Assembly (NCBI RefSeq): GCF_040412425.1
Contig: NC_089743.1
Coordinates: 90,892,403-90,956,402, forward strand
Reading direction: 5' to 3'
Source: Macrobrachium rosenbergii
Lineage: Eukaryota; Arthropoda; Malacostraca; Decapoda; Palaemonidae
DNA: 64,000 nt
Shown: one piece after another, positions 1-35,886 of the stretch
Layout of the letters: each line of letters starts with the position of its first letter
Numbering within the stretch: position 1 is the first letter of the stretch
Translations under genes and position numbers: made by a program
The notes under the pieces: generated by a model
What the model was told of the DNA's origin: nothing
Database searches by the model: none
What the model saw: only the letters and a program-made list of their open reading frames with translations

Positions 1-744
1 CATTGGTGCAAACTTCAGCCAGTCCACAAAAGAAAATCCTCCAGTTCTAGGCATTCCATGCATCCATGCTCTAACAGCCTTCTGGTGTGACAGGTGTTTC
101 AGTTATGCTTCATGTGTAGTCCACAAGCACACCCCCTTTCCCTTATTGTCACCTAGTATGGGGAAGTTACATTTGATGGTAGGCACTTGGTATTTATAAG
201 TAGTGGTGCCAGCCAACCACTGGATCCTTCACATTTTCAAGAAGTGTCACCAGTGAATATGTTTCTTGCACAGAATGTGAAGTCATTGTTACCGAAGTTG
301 ATTTTGATGTCATTGTCTTCAAGGAAAAGAAAACAGATAGAATTACATCCTTCAAGGATTTTGCTCCAACAAGCTGATGGATCATCCAACACCCCACTGG
401 AAGACCAAGCCCCTAAGAGGAAATTGTTACTGCAAGCTTAAAGACTTGAGTGGAAGTTACTACACTACTCTGCACTTTCAAGACTTCAAGAAAAATCCCC
501 ATCCCCTGCCCGAATGGTTCAAGAAGTTCCTTAGACCCCCAGGACCTAAGAAGTTCCTGCAGCCTCTAGGAGTCATAAGAAAGTTCCTTTGCTGCCCCCA
601 AAAACTCCTGAGGATGTTCCTGCCCTGTCACAACGTAAAAAATGTCATGGGAGTGTGTGCCATCATAAGCAGTTACAGTTATGTACTTGTCACAGTGGAG
701 GACATAATACTTCTTTTTGTTAGCGTAGCCGATGTTTGTCGTAA
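1..744. other. No gene recognised
   Basis: Several short overlapping frames occur on both strands (for example + 187-441 and - 566-868). The + strand near 610-720 has a Cys/His-rich run in one frame, possibly a transposase tail, but it could not be assigned. This is presumably intronic to TMEM62. Confidence 0.4.
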
Positions 745-1697
745 AAGTGTTACTCTCATGGTCCCTAGTGGAGCTCCATAAGGTAGACCAGCCAATTTCA
801 AAGAATTCTCTTCTGGTTGGTCTTGGCCAGTATAGTGCACGTTGGCACTGATAGAGCATAGGACTCAAGACGAGGGATCTTTCTCCTGTCTACAGTGGTT
901 GCCTAGGTTCCATTCTTATTCTTAACCTGCTGATGTGGCATCAGCACGCTGTGTGCTGGACATTATTGTGTTTGCCACGCACCTCACGCCAGACCTACCC
1001 TCATTATTCTATGGTCTCCGCAACTGTTAGCACACAGCTAGAATTGTGCTTGTATAAGTACTCCTAGATCATATTTTGGTCATCATGGAAGAACCAAACT
1101 TGGAAGCAGGTTAAGTGCATAGTGTTATTTCACTGAAGTGGGGAGCCAGTGTCTCCTACAAGGTGAGAATTAGGTCTGTGTGGGCATTTATGGTACTGTC
1201 TTTGTTAGCTGACAAACAATGTTTAATTATATTTGATTAGTAGTAACCTAACCGTTCATATAGATACGTACAGCCGTAGCTGACTTTCGATCATGTTCAA
1301 CTTCCAAACCCTGGTGTTAAGTAAAACCAATTTTGGTTTATTATAGTGCTTAATAATTACCGAACTGAATGGTTTTTTGTGATAATGTTCCCCATTTAGC
1401 ATTAATATCAGGGAACTTATATCAGATTATATGGTGTCCTTCACGGAACTATGTCTAGCAGGTATTGCTCTGTCAATGGCAGCATCACTAGTAAAATGCT
1501 TGTGATGCATGTTTTCCTATATGATGATTAGACTTTTGCATTTTTCATATATCAGTCATTGAAACTGTACTCAATTTATATGCACCTACCTTTTTTAAAA
1601 AATTTTTCCTTCGGCAAAATATTTTTATTGAAATACTTTCATATGTATCCAATAGCTTTACCTGCAGCTTGCGAGTAGACTAGGCCTGGTAAACAAA
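745..1697 (+). repeat. Family A repeat, copy A1
   Basis: It aligns by eye along its length to 25385-26457: shared TTACTCTCATGGTCCCTAG at the start, CTGCTGATGTGGCA in the middle, GCCTGGTAAACAAA at the end. The outer tip is missing. DIRS B1 begins right after it, so A may be an upstream part of a larger element or a separate one joined to it. Confidence 0.75.
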
Positions 1698-1823
1698 TCA
1701 TAAATTTGCAAATTAGATTCACAGCACAGGCAGTCCACGGTTGTTGGTGGCCTCGGTTATCGGCGATCTGGTTTTATGGCGCTTGTCTAGCGATGACAGT
1801 AACTGGATTTTTGACACCAATAT

Positions 1824-2030
1824 GTGCCAACCTCCAGTTTTCAGCGCCGATCTGTATTTGGACGACTGGCTGCTACGCTCCCCATCAAGAACAAGATGTA
1901 CAGAGGACCTTCAGAAGATCTTCTGCTTGCCCGAGAATTGGGCCTTTTAATCAACTTTCAGAAGTCGCAGTTAGCTCCAGCTCAGTCAATTCTCTATTTG
2001 GGAATGAGGATCGATGCTCTGAGTTTTTGA
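1824..2030 (+). pseudogene. DIRS RT fragment (motif C and thumb)
   Basis: LYLDDWL holds the catalytic YxDD of reverse transcriptase. A frameshift follows, then LINFQKSQLAPAQSILYLGM, the typical DIRS sequence after motif C. Motifs A and B are absent. Confidence 0.72.
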
Positions 2031-2334
2031 GCTTTTCTATCCCACAAAAGGATCCAAGCCTGCCTACAGAAAGTAAGGAACTTCCTATCTGGCCCGTCAT
2101 GCTCGGCCAATGAGTGGGTGAGTCTGCTGGGCACTCTCTCATCCATCAAGAAGTTTGTACCTCTAGGAAGACTACACACAAGAGTCCTGCAATTCTTCCT
2201 AAAGGCCAGTTGTCATAGGAAAACTCTCCCAGACTCTTCCATTTTCTGCGGCACTCCCGAGATCAAGGAGGACCTTCAGTGGTGGTTTGCAGAAGAGAGA
2301 TTTCTAGTAGGGAAGTCACTGCAGCTGCTGAGCC

Positions 2335-2620
2335 CAAGCCTAATGTTGTACTCAGACGTGTTGGATCTGGGTTGGGGGCTCTTTCAAACAGTGTGGAAGT
2401 TTCCAGAATGTGCTAAAAGACAATCACAGTCCATTCAGACAACACACGACCACATTGGCCTATATCAAGAATCAGGGACAGACTCACTCCTTCTCCCATT
2501 ACGAAGTGGCCAAGGATCTTCTCTGGACACAGAACAGCTGCACCAGAATCGTAACTCATTTTATCCAGGGCAAATTAATCGTTCTTGCAGACGAGTTAAG
2601 TGGACAATGAATCTGCAGGT
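2335..2620 (+). pseudogene. DIRS RNase H remnant
   Basis: MLYSDVLDLGWG matches the first Asp motif (YSDAS..G.G in copy B3). Downstream frames contain SGQGSSLDTEQ and LIVLADELSG, the latter equal to VLADELSRR of B3. It is frameshifted. Confidence 0.6.
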
Positions 2621-2791
2621 GTGGACCTGTGGAAATGGTGGCGAAAGTTGTCGATAGGCCTGTTTGCAACTTCGAGGAACCATCACCTCCACATATACTG
2701 TTCCCCAGCCCTGGACCCTCTGGCATCGGCAACAGATGCCATGCTCCAGGACTGGTCAAACTTGGATGTATAAGCCTTCCCGCCATTCAGT

Positions 2792-4070
2792 ATGGTGAGG
2801 GAAGTGGCCACAGAAGGAGTGGTTCCGGGTCCTTCTCAATCTCCTGATAGGTTTCCTCAGGCTTCTTCCTCAGAAATGAAGCCTTCTAAAGCAACCTCAC
2901 TTCCATCTGTTTCATCAAGGCTTATCCGCTCTCACTCTGACAGGCTTCAGACTCTCAGGGAACTTGTCAGAGCAAAGGGCTTTTCAAGAAAAGCTGCAGA
3001 AGCAATTGCTGCAGACATCTCTTCTAAAACCTCTGTAGCACAGATTGCTGATTTTTTAATGTTCCTGAGGTCCTCTCGAGGTTTAGCCACCTCCATCATC
3101 AGAGGTTACAAGGCTATGCTAAACTCTGTGTCTAGACATAGAGGTTTGGATTTGCCCATGAATCAAGGTATAAGTGACCTAGTTAAGTCCCTGGACACAT
3201 CCAAGCAAGAGAAGTCAACGGCAGTTGCCTGGAATTTAGACGTGGTTCTCACATGGCTCTCGGGCCCTCCATTTGAACCCCTTCACTCCTCATCTCTGAG
3301 ATTTGACTAGAAAGACTCTCTTTTTGGTTGCCATAGCTACGGCAAAGAGGATCAGCGAATTGCAGGCCTTCGATAAGACAGTGGGTTTTTTGCAGGGAGA
3401 TGTGATCTCCTCATTCACTCTTGGATTCCTGTCAAAGAATGGAACCCCGTCCAACCCCTGGCCTCGTTTTTTCACTATCAGGAATTTAGTAGATATCTTT
3501 GGGCCAGCAGACCAGGAGAGAGCTCTTTGCCCAGTAAGAGCATTGAAGCACTATATAGAAAGGACCAAGACGATCAGAGGTCCCTGTCAGAATTTATGGT
3601 GTTCAGTTAAGAACCCCTCACGCCCATTGTCTAAGAATGCCTTGGCCTTCTTTTTGAGGAGTGTAATATCTGAGTCACACTCGAAAATTCAAGAGGATGT
3701 TTTTCCTGTTTTTAAAGTTGGAGCTCATGAAATAAGAGCAGTCACCACTTCGTTGGCTTTTAAGAAGAAGGTCTTGCTCTCCATGATTCTCCAGTCAGCA
3801 TACTGGAAGTCCAAATCAGTGTTTGCTTCCCATTATTTGCACAGTGTGGAGACAGTGTATGCTAATTGCAGTACTTTAGGTTCATTGGCCATGGCTGGCA
3901 TGGTATTGGGGGACGAAGGATGGGGGTATTCCTTCTATTCCACTATCTCCTTGCCTTATTTAAGGATATTGAGTTTTGGGAGACTGGGAGGTACTGTGTA
4001 CCTGGAGTACCCACCAGTCATTGTTTTTAATGAATGGGTGATGGTTTTGTTTTTAGTAATATGTGGGTAA
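2792..4070 (+). pseudogene. DIRS tyrosine recombinase, two frames
   Basis: Frame 1 (2792-3310) holds the arm and core-binding part: VRAKGFSRKAAEAIA, then SGPPFEPLHSSSL. Frame 2 (3303-4070) holds the catalytic domain with TAKRISEL (first Arg, residue 16), AHEIRAV (His 142, Arg 145), YWKSKSVF (Trp 168) and SHYL (Tyr 178), the R-HxxR-W-Y set of tyrosine recombinases. The break between frames is a small deletion at about 3300, where B2 and B3 keep the frame. In DIRS elements this enzyme inserts a circular intermediate without target duplication. This is the best preserved recombinase in the window. Confidence 0.85.
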
Positions 4071-4404
4071 CAGAATTTTCTAGTTATGTTCATTGTACTG
4101 CACCCAGGGCAAGGGCATTTGTTTTATTTTGTAATGCCTTGTCAGCCTTCAGAGTACTCCTCGGCTGTAAGGCTCCCCCACTGAAGTAGAGACGACCCTC
4201 GGCTTTACTACCACGTCACAACAGGTTGAGATGAGCGCTAACCAGAGGCAGTATCTTCCTGCTGCAGCTCTCTCACCAGGTAAGGTTACAACAAGCATTC
4301 CACCAATGCTAGCTACCTTTCTAATTCAGATTCATCTCCTTTACTGAGTGTTTTTGAGTAGTATATGTCCATGCATCCCTCCTCCTGTCAATGTGGGATT
4401 CAGC

Positions 4405-4497
4405 TATGTAGTTACTTGGTAAGTTACTTACTGTATATAAAAATTACTTTTTTATGATAAAATAAAATTTTATATATACTTACTAAGTAACTACATG
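4405..4497 (+). repeat. B1 internal complementary region (palindrome)
   Basis: TGTAGTTACTTGGTAAGT and its inverted copy ACTTACTAAGTAACTACA flank an AT-rich centre. It matches the joined element ends, as in DIRS-1. Confidence 0.7.
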
Positions 4498-4738
4498 ATC
4501 AGAGCTCTCCCGCCTCCTCTCTCATGGACAGAAGGCACAAACAAATTGAGTTCTTGAGCACTGTTACACCTATTCTTCCCTGAAAGTGGGCAAGGTCTAG
4601 TTACCTACACCAAAACAATAGAATGTTACCTTGTATTTCAAATTTTGAACTGCCGCAATAGTTAGAAACTAATAGCTATGTAGTTATTTGGCAAGTGTAC
4701 ATAAAACTATTTTATCATAAAGATGTCATTTTTTTATA
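4498..4738 (+). repeat. B1 right inverted terminal repeat
   Basis: It matches, inverted, the left ends at 35073 and 47024: GAGTTC, CACCAAAACAA, GAATTTCAAA-like parts, AGTTAGAAACTAATAGCTATGT, then the AT-rich tip. It ends about 225 bases before TMEM62 exon a. Confidence 0.65.
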
Positions 4739-4963
4739 CAAACTCATAATTGTACAAAGTAATATGCCATCTTATCAACCTGACAGAGGGAATTAGGGGA
4801 ACCTTGATGTGCAGATTACCAGATGGACGCTTCTTTGTCTATGGAAAGGGATCTGACACTCATGAAGGCAGCCATAAACTGATAATTTTGTATAAAAAAA
4901 TTTCTTCTTAGAAAATGTTCTTTTCTTTGTAAACAATTCTTATAGAGGCAAATTTTATTTCAG

Positions 4964-28385
<23,422 letters not shown>

Positions 28386-30850
28386 AGACACTTTATGTTG
28401 ACATTTACTTTACTAATTTCTTATGAAAACTTTTTATGTAATACAGTACTCTACAGCAAGTCATATTCTTATTGTCCATAAATGTTATTACGTATAGGGT
28501 AATATCCTGGCAAAGTGATATGTAGAACAGGTACTGTTTTGTACATTATTTTATGACATTGTAAGTTTTTATAAATTTGAAGGTTTTGTAAATATTGTTA
28601 TGTGGTTCTGTCTGAAACAATGATAATTAATGTCAAATTGTACAGTTGTGTTATATATATATGCAGTTTGTATAAAGTAGTGTAATATGACATGTAATTA
28701 TGATTTTTATTTTATGTATAAACTTGCTAATTTCAGAATTCCATAATCATAGTTCTCTGAAATGTTATTTTATTTCTAGTTGGTTACGAAGACATGAAAT
28801 CCAAAATCAAGCAAACTGTTTTAAAATCTGTACCAAAAATTGTATTGGATTTAAATATGGTGGTGTTGCAAAAGGACCCATTGTTATCCAGTATACTGTA
28901 CTGTATTCACATTAGCTGTACTGTAATTGTGTTGCTGTTTCAGGATGAAGTGAAATGTGTCCATTTCATAATAGCTGTCCCAGAGTGGTATATTGGTAGC
29001 TTTTGATGAATGGTTTCAAAACTATTTATGTTCATTAGAGGCAAAATTTCCTGCAGGGGCGAGTGATTTCATAGTACACATAATTATGACCAGGAGGAGA
29101 ATGTCCAGAAGATTTTGTGCATTCATTCCAGCACCATACATGATCAGATTTTTCCATTAGGCAGTGAAGTTTTCCAAAAACCTTTCACCGCTTTGTAGTG
29201 GTGAATTGTGTGGTTTCATCTTCTTTTGAGTGTCGTAGCCGAGATTTGAAGGTCAAAGAAAGTTGGATCTCAAGACACTCATCAATTTTACTGATATTGT
29301 TAGGGCACAGACCACTGAAAAGGTAATGTTCTCAATTGTTTGTGGCCTTATAACCCATTGTCTGTTTCATCACATCAAAGAATGCAGTGTATAATGTGGC
29401 TTGTTGATGTATTATGTTCTAACCCCAATGCCTTAAGGTATCTTTTTAAGAAATGGGAAAGCTAAGATTTTGGAAAGTTTGCAAGATAACAGACGTGAAA
29501 TTATCAGCTTCAGTAATTAATCTTCCTTCCAAGGTCATAATATACAGTAGTAAGGAGTACTGCACTGAAAGATGCAGTATGCAGATAGACCTGACTGCGC
29601 ATTCAATTTCGAGACAGAATAGTTTGTAATAATAATTTACAATCAATGCATGGCAGGGCTGTAGGCTTTGAAGAAAATTATGCCAAGCATATACAGTATA
29701 TGTATAAACTGTCAACTCTCCTTGTGGTCTTTTTTTCGTTTGTGAATAAGAGAATTATGTACTTAAGGATCTCCATGGAGGCAAGATATGTATTTTGACT
29801 ATTTATTTACAGTGTGCAGTAATTACCAGTGGCTTTCATGTACAGTATACTGCAAGAGTACTGCCCATTGTCAGGGATTTAATCTTGCCATACATAAATA
29901 AGTAATTTTACCTTGCAGTACAGTACTGGGTCAGCAGTGACTGTAATATTGTTGGACTTTATATGGTACTTAGTTTTAGACCTTTTAAATTGCAAAAACC
30001 ATCCCCTCCATGAAATGGAATAGTGATTCGCTGTAAAGACTGGGACTGTATAACCTACTTCTAAGTCACAACATTCCCACTCAAAATAGGTCATGGAAGT
30101 GTGCCATAATATGAAAATTTTTGTCTGTATTATTGTACTTCAAATATCTTAAATTAGACATCTTTTTTTACACCAACCTTTCTTGGATTATTTCCACAAG
30201 TGATGAAAATATAGTTGTGATCCTAACACTATCTTGTTGGCATGTACATTGAAGTAGGAATTTACAGAATTTATTTTCTGTTTGTTGTTATAATTAGAAC
30301 TTAGAGTACGTATCTGCACTCTCATGGAGTTAGCCAACGCTTCCTATACTTACTTTATACTAAAGTCCTTTTCCCCATATCAAGGAAGTTTGTTACTTAG
30401 ATACTGGTAGCATTATAGTATTGTTTACTGCAAAACATATGAATGCTATGAACTATAGTTAGTTGTTCATACACAGAACAGCTTTTGGTCTTAACGTAGG
30501 GGAATTTCTCTAGCACCTGCTGGTGTCCAGTTAAAATAGCACAAGGATTTTGGTGGCAGCAGGAGACAGACAATAGGGATGAAGGAGGCAGGTGCAGCCT
30601 GCCTGGCTTATCCCCAACAACGCTGTGACATACCAGTTTCTCTAAACGCCTGTATAGCAAGACAGCGCTACTGCCTTTCTAGCCAAGAAGCCAGTTGTTT
30701 TAGCACTTCCTGCCCATACTATGCCTTGGCGTTCTGGTATTTCATTCTCTCTCTTTTTTTGTGTTTTTCTGTGTGATATTTGTGTGTATTTTGCATCCCT
30801 AGAAATGCAAACCCATAAATAATCTAAGCAATCCAGGCCCCAGAGATGAT
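28386..30850. other. TMEM62 3' UTR and intergenic DNA
   Basis: No gene recognised. Small frames (28700-28915, 29446-29715, 30397-30660) lack any family feature. Confidence 0.45.
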
Positions 30851-30854
30851 GCCC

Positions 30855-31075
30855 GGGACTGGTAACAACCCTTGTTCTCGTTATTTAGCTGCCTTGCTTA
30901 CAGTTACAGACCCCATTCCACTTGTAGCAGGTGCAGCTCTAACGATTGTAACGTAAGTAATCCCTGTTTGGAGTGTCATAATTGGTCTCCTGAGCAATGG
31001 AAGAATTTTGGTAAGAGGAGATATTAGAGGAAATCGGCACCTCCATTTTGACTTGGCTTTTCACCCTCAATGGCG
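30855..31075 (+). pseudogene. DIRS gag N-terminal Cys-motif remnant
   Basis: One frame reads DPHSTCSRCSSNDCNV, then NPCLECHNWSPEQWKNFGKR before a stop. C..C....C.....C..C followed by W and QW is the pattern at the start of gag-like ORFs in decapod DIRS elements, as I recall them. The rest of the ORF is not visible. Confidence 0.4.
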
Positions 31076-32971
31076 GCAGGCACATCAATTGTTTTGTTCA
31101 TGCATATTTTTCAAAACTGATTTTTATGGGTTTACACTTTCATTTATTTCAAGTTTTACATGTTACTCATGTATTTTCAACACATAGTGGAGATTCAAAA
31201 AAGTTGTTTCTTTAAAATTCATGCTCTTACCCCTGATAATTTTTCATGCTAAATGTTCTAGCTACAATTTTTATTTTTATCAAAGGGTGCATCAGCACCT
31301 TTTAATCGTGTTCATCATCTTTCTTTTATGTATTCTATACTTTTTGATATTGCTGTGTTTTCTCTGGAGATGAACATTGCTTTATTCTTTCTTGACTTGA
31401 AATGTAATTTCTTTGTTACCCATATCCTTTTATGAATTTATAGTGCAACTATTTGTTGGCAGAAGTAATTAACAGTATTGTATTTGAACAGTATGTACAT
31501 TACTTGAAACATTTTGATACTGAGAGATGACATTGATCATCATAGTGTAGAAACAATGTGTGTCATTCATTTCATATTTTTTGTTCCAGATGTGGAACCT
31601 TTAGTTTAGTATCACGCAGTTGTTGAATATTGAGGGACTTTGAGAAATCATTACAGTATTATGTTCAGACGTTTGTATGTAGAAAACAGTGGAAATAATT
31701 ACCCATAAATACATGAAGAATATTCTGTCCACTGGGTTTTAAGGAAGGTTTCATAATTAACTCAGAAAATGTTACATAAGTTACACTGTGTACGTATACT
31801 ATAATCGATAATGTATTGTCAAGCAGAGAGCATTAGCAGTGCCACTAAACTGTAGTGATATGTCTAGTATTTTATTGCTCTGCTGACAGTAGGTAGTGTT
31901 ACAGAAGAAAAAATTGTAATTTAAGCAACAAGTAGATGTATAGTTAAGGAATATCATGTTTTCTCATTTTTAGTTACCGACTACCCGAGCTTTATTAGAA
32001 GTACCTGATTGAGTTACATGAATGGAGGTAGTGAACCCCATTCATTTGTATTTTTATTCCTTTGCATCTGTACCTAATAAAACCCTAGTCTTAGCTGCCA
32101 ATGCAATTCTAGCTGTATGTTGATGCTGTAGTTAATTTAACTGTGAACTTGTAAGATTTAAACAGTCAAGAGGTTAAGTAAGTTTAGCTTATATCTTCTC
32201 AGCTTAATCCACAGTTGGGGTCACTGTTGTTTTAATGAGCCTTCTCCAGCTGTTTCTGTCTTGTAATCCTCCCTTTGTTTACTCTTTTGTCTCTATGACA
32301 CTTGAAAGTTTTAAAAGTCTTTCCTGTGAAAGAATGAAGTAATAACTAGCTCTATCCAACATCTAGTCTGAAATGTAGTTAATGTAGATGAATCATGAAG
32401 GGGTAAAATAGCCATTATAATTTCAGTTGATTGCTTCCCCGTGCATAATCTTGACAAAATTGTGGAAGGTTTGATATGAAATATTATGTGGAAAAAAAGA
32501 CAAACCCATTTTGTCTTTGTATTCAAATACAGAAACTCTTTATAGTACATGTGCCTTTGTCTGTCACTGACTGATAGTAGACCATCCCAAACTGGTGTGA
32601 CAATAACTGACAATGAAGATGCTGCTCAATAAGAACATCTTCTGAAGGGTCTCTTGCTTTTTTTAACATTTTTTTGGACCTCATTACTCAGACAGCTCTC
32701 TAGTCAGATGATCTGGTTTTTTGTGTGAGTGAAAAATAGCTGTTTTCATCCAGTTTGCTTAGTTTTCGGATAAACAAACATAACCAGCTAAACATATATG
32801 GGAGTAGGCATGTCAAGTGTGTGTGTGGTTCCCAGCTGAAACAAAGGGGAAGTTGTCTGTTTAACTGTAACTAGCACTCAATCTCATGTTTCTTTGTGTG
32901 TGTGTGTGTGTTTTTTTTTTTGGGGGGAGATTCTAATGCAACTAAAAGATGATAGCAAACCAAAAAGAAAG
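31076..32971. other. Intergenic, nothing recognised
   Basis: Includes a (GT)n run with a poly-T tail at about 32895-32925. Confidence 0.5.
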
Positions 32972-33089
32972 CAAGATAGAAATTTTAGAGAGTTTCATAG
33001 AAACTTATAGCAAGAACTGCAAGTCGTCTCCAAGATAGAAATTTTAGAGAGTTTCATAGAAACTTATAGCAAGAACTGCAAGTCGTCTC
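32972..33089. repeat. 59 bp tandem duplication
   Basis: Two near-identical units beginning CAAGATAGAAATTTTAGAGA. Confidence 0.96.
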
Positions 33090-33149
33090 CATGTCCCTGA
33101 TTTGGCTAAGGAGTTTCATATGCTAATATTATATTTTCTTCAGTATTAT

Positions 33150-33960
33150 ATGTAAGGTTGCCACCAAAGGAGCTGATGTTGCTAAGGGAGTGAAAGCTGT
33201 TACAAAACAAAGGTCTCAGACAACTGAATTGGTTGATAAATTTTTGCTAATTTGGATAAACAAAGAACAGTGGTATTGTTGCTGAGGCCATCATTATGAA
33301 AAGCAAGACTACATGCCTGAAAACCACCCCTGGAACAAGTGCTGATACAGGTAGCATTCAAGTGTTCGAAGCCAGTTATGGGTGATAGGTGGTTTGAGAA
33401 ATTTGAGAGGAGCATTGGCATGCTCAGTGTAGTAAGGCAAGGGGAGGAAGCCAGTTTTGACAAAGATGCTGCCAAGAACTATGTTAGATTTTAGGGACTA
33501 GGAAGAGGCTGAAGGTTTTGTTCCCCAACAAATGTTCATGTGATAGGACTGGCTTATATTGGGAAAAAAATGCCAAATGGGACCTATATCACTCAAAAGT
33601 ATTAGCCAATGTTAGGACGTGAGCCAGTGAAGGAGACTCATTCGTTTGTTCTGAAGCCTTTGCTTGTCTACCACTCGGAGAACCTAAAGGGTTTTAAGAG
33701 TAATTTAAATAGGATGTGGAGAGCTAAATAGTAAAGCCTAGGTAACCAGGCAGTTTTTTATTGAGTGGATTAATGAAGTGGTTAACCCTAGTGTCAAGAA
33801 ATACCTTGCTAAGAAACAGTTGCCTCTGAAGGCCCTTCTTGTCATGAACAAAGCTCCTGCTCATCCTCCAGGCTTGGAGGCTGAGTTGTTGGAGCTTGGA
33901 GGCTGAGTTGTTGGAGGAGTTTAACTTCATAACAGAGTTCTGTGTCAATAACCTAAAGAA
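33150..33960 (+). pseudogene. Tigger (TIGD1/jerky-type) transposase relic
   Basis: Broken frames carry LVDKFLLIWINKEQ, then TTPGTSADTG, WFEKFERSIGMLSVVRQGEE, DRTGLYWEKNAK (first catalytic Asp region) and WINEVVNPSVKKYLAKKQLP before KALLVMNKAPAHPPG. These follow the order of the CENPB-type HTH and DDE parts of pogo/Tigger transposases. The second catalytic Asp (usually MDNAPAHP) reads Asn. A 23 bp tandem duplication at 33868-33914 repeats LEAELLE. Clearly dead. Confidence 0.8.
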
Positions 33961-35072
33961 AAATTAGCATAGAAATTGGCTGACAATGTCACTTGTCCCT
34001 CTTACTCTATGCCGTATAGTTTGAAATAGAAGCAAGAAACAAATACTGATCCATATTGATTAAGTACAAATACAGGAAGTTTGTTTATTCTAGCAATTAT
34101 CAATCATTTTAACAGCCATCCAAGATTAGTTCCAGTACTACATATTTCTGCTAAACTACCGACTGTCTCCATAGTTCTCATTTCAATTTGACTAGTCTAT
34201 CAGGAGTTAAGACCAGTTGTTTAAGGTTTATACCAATTAAGGACATGTATGTGTGTTAAAGCACACTATGTATTTAACATTACTGTGTTAGGTGCATGCT
34301 TCATATTGTACACTAGTGAAACTGTCTACTCTAATGTCACACATTTACTGCTTAGAATGGTTCTGTGTTAAGAAAAGGAACCTCAATATAAGGGTGAAGA
34401 ATTTTGTCCTCCTCTCTGATGAATATGCATCTTTAGAGAAATGTTTGTCTACTATAAATGCATAAGTGCAAGTGTTAGCTCTAATAATTAGCTCCCTTAA
34501 CTCCTCTTTTGCTCTTCTTACGGATAGAGGTTTACAGTTTAGTGTTACCCCCATTTTTCATCCCTTATTGGGAGAGATTAACATCGCTGTTAATCATTTT
34601 GGTTGTATCTTATTAATGGGACATAAACTATGAACACCTGTCTAATAATCAAATAATTTATATAGTCACTCACTCCACAGGCCAATACACCACACCTATT
34701 TTGCATAGCTAATGAAACCTGATAGGGTAATATGCATTAGTTTTATTATTCATTTATTCCTGCTAAGTGTGTTCACAGTTTTCAATCAGAATTGTTAGTT
34801 TACATAACATGGAAAATTGGCAGCATGAAAATCTAAATGACTTAAAGGCATTTGCACTTGAAAAATGTTTAACATGTATCTCTCCTGTTAATTATTTCTT
34901 TGTTTTATAGCTAATATACCTTATAAACTATAGCTAATACCATATAAACTCAACATATATAATGAATACCAAGCACTGAGCACAGTCAGCAGTAAACTAC
35001 GGTTTATGTGGGCTAGGTGTACCCCATACTGGTAATTGAAAAATCTCTATACAGTGATTTAGATTGTACACA
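33961..35072. other. Intergenic, nothing recognised
   Basis: AT-rich, no coding potential. Confidence 0.5.
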
Positions 35073-35305
35073 AAATTGACATTTTTATAATAAAATGGTT
35101 TTATATATACTTACCAAGTAATTACATAGCTATCAGTTTCTACTTTAACAGCAGCTTTAGAACTGAAATTCATGGTAGCGCTCTTTTGTTTTGGTGCAGG
35201 CAAATGCCCCGCCCACTTCTGGGGAAGTACAGGTACAACACAGCTGAAGAGCTCAGTTCGTTTATGCTCTATGTCCATGTGCACGGAGGAGGGATGGGCT
35301 CCGAT

Positions 35306-35392
35306 CATGTAATTACTTGGTAAGTATATATAAAACCTTATTTTATTATAAAAATGTCATTTTTATATAAGTAGCTTACCAATTAATTACAT
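35306..35392 (-). repeat. B2 internal complementary region (palindrome)
   Basis: CATGTAATTACTTGGTAAGT ... TAGCTTACCAATTAATTAC around TATTATAAAAATGTCATTTT. It equals the inverted element tip joined to a second tip. Confidence 0.75.
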
Positions 35393-35886
35393 ATCTGAAT
35401 CCCACATTGACATGAGGTGGAAGCATAGACATGTACTATGCAAAAACATTTATAAATGGAAATGCATTTGAAATAGATAAAAAGCTAGCATTGTGGTAAT
35501 GCTTGTTGTAACCTTACCTGGGGAGAGAGCAAGAGCAGGAAGATACTGCCTCCCTGTCGTTGCTAATCTCAACCCTTGGGGACATGGCCAATGATGTCAG
35601 GAATTGTCCCTACTTCAGTAGGAGCTTTGTGGTCAGGGAGGTACTCCTATGACTTGACAAAGCTAAACAAAACAATTGCCTTTGCCCTGGGCATGAATAT
35701 ACACCAACCAAAACATAACCATAAAAAACTATATTACCTGAACACCAATTAAAAACTTATTATCCATCCATTAAAAACACAGATCGGACAGTACTCAAGG
35801 TATTGTACCAAGTACCCCAGGCTTCCCAAAACTCAACACCCTTAAGAGTAGGAGATAAGAGGAAAATAGAAGGGTCACTCCTACCC

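Larger units (their letters stand above)
1740..4738 (+). mobile_element. DIRS-type retrotransposon B1 (RT, RNase H, recombinase, 3' end)
   Basis: Parts in order: RT fragment with LYLDDWLL (about 1850), RNase H-like region with LYSDV (about 2345), tyrosine recombinase (2792-4070), a 3' untranslated part shared with B2 and B3, an internal complementary region (4405-4497) and the terminal repeat (to about 4738). Gag and the RT N-terminus are missing. Frameshifts are frequent, so it is dead. It lies between TMEM62 exons in the same direction. Confidence 0.82.

Noticed and set aside
566..868. 100-codon - strand frame (TNIGYANKKKYYVLHCDKYI)
   Set aside because: It runs across the boundary into family A copy A1 and has no recognisable family; kept as unassigned.
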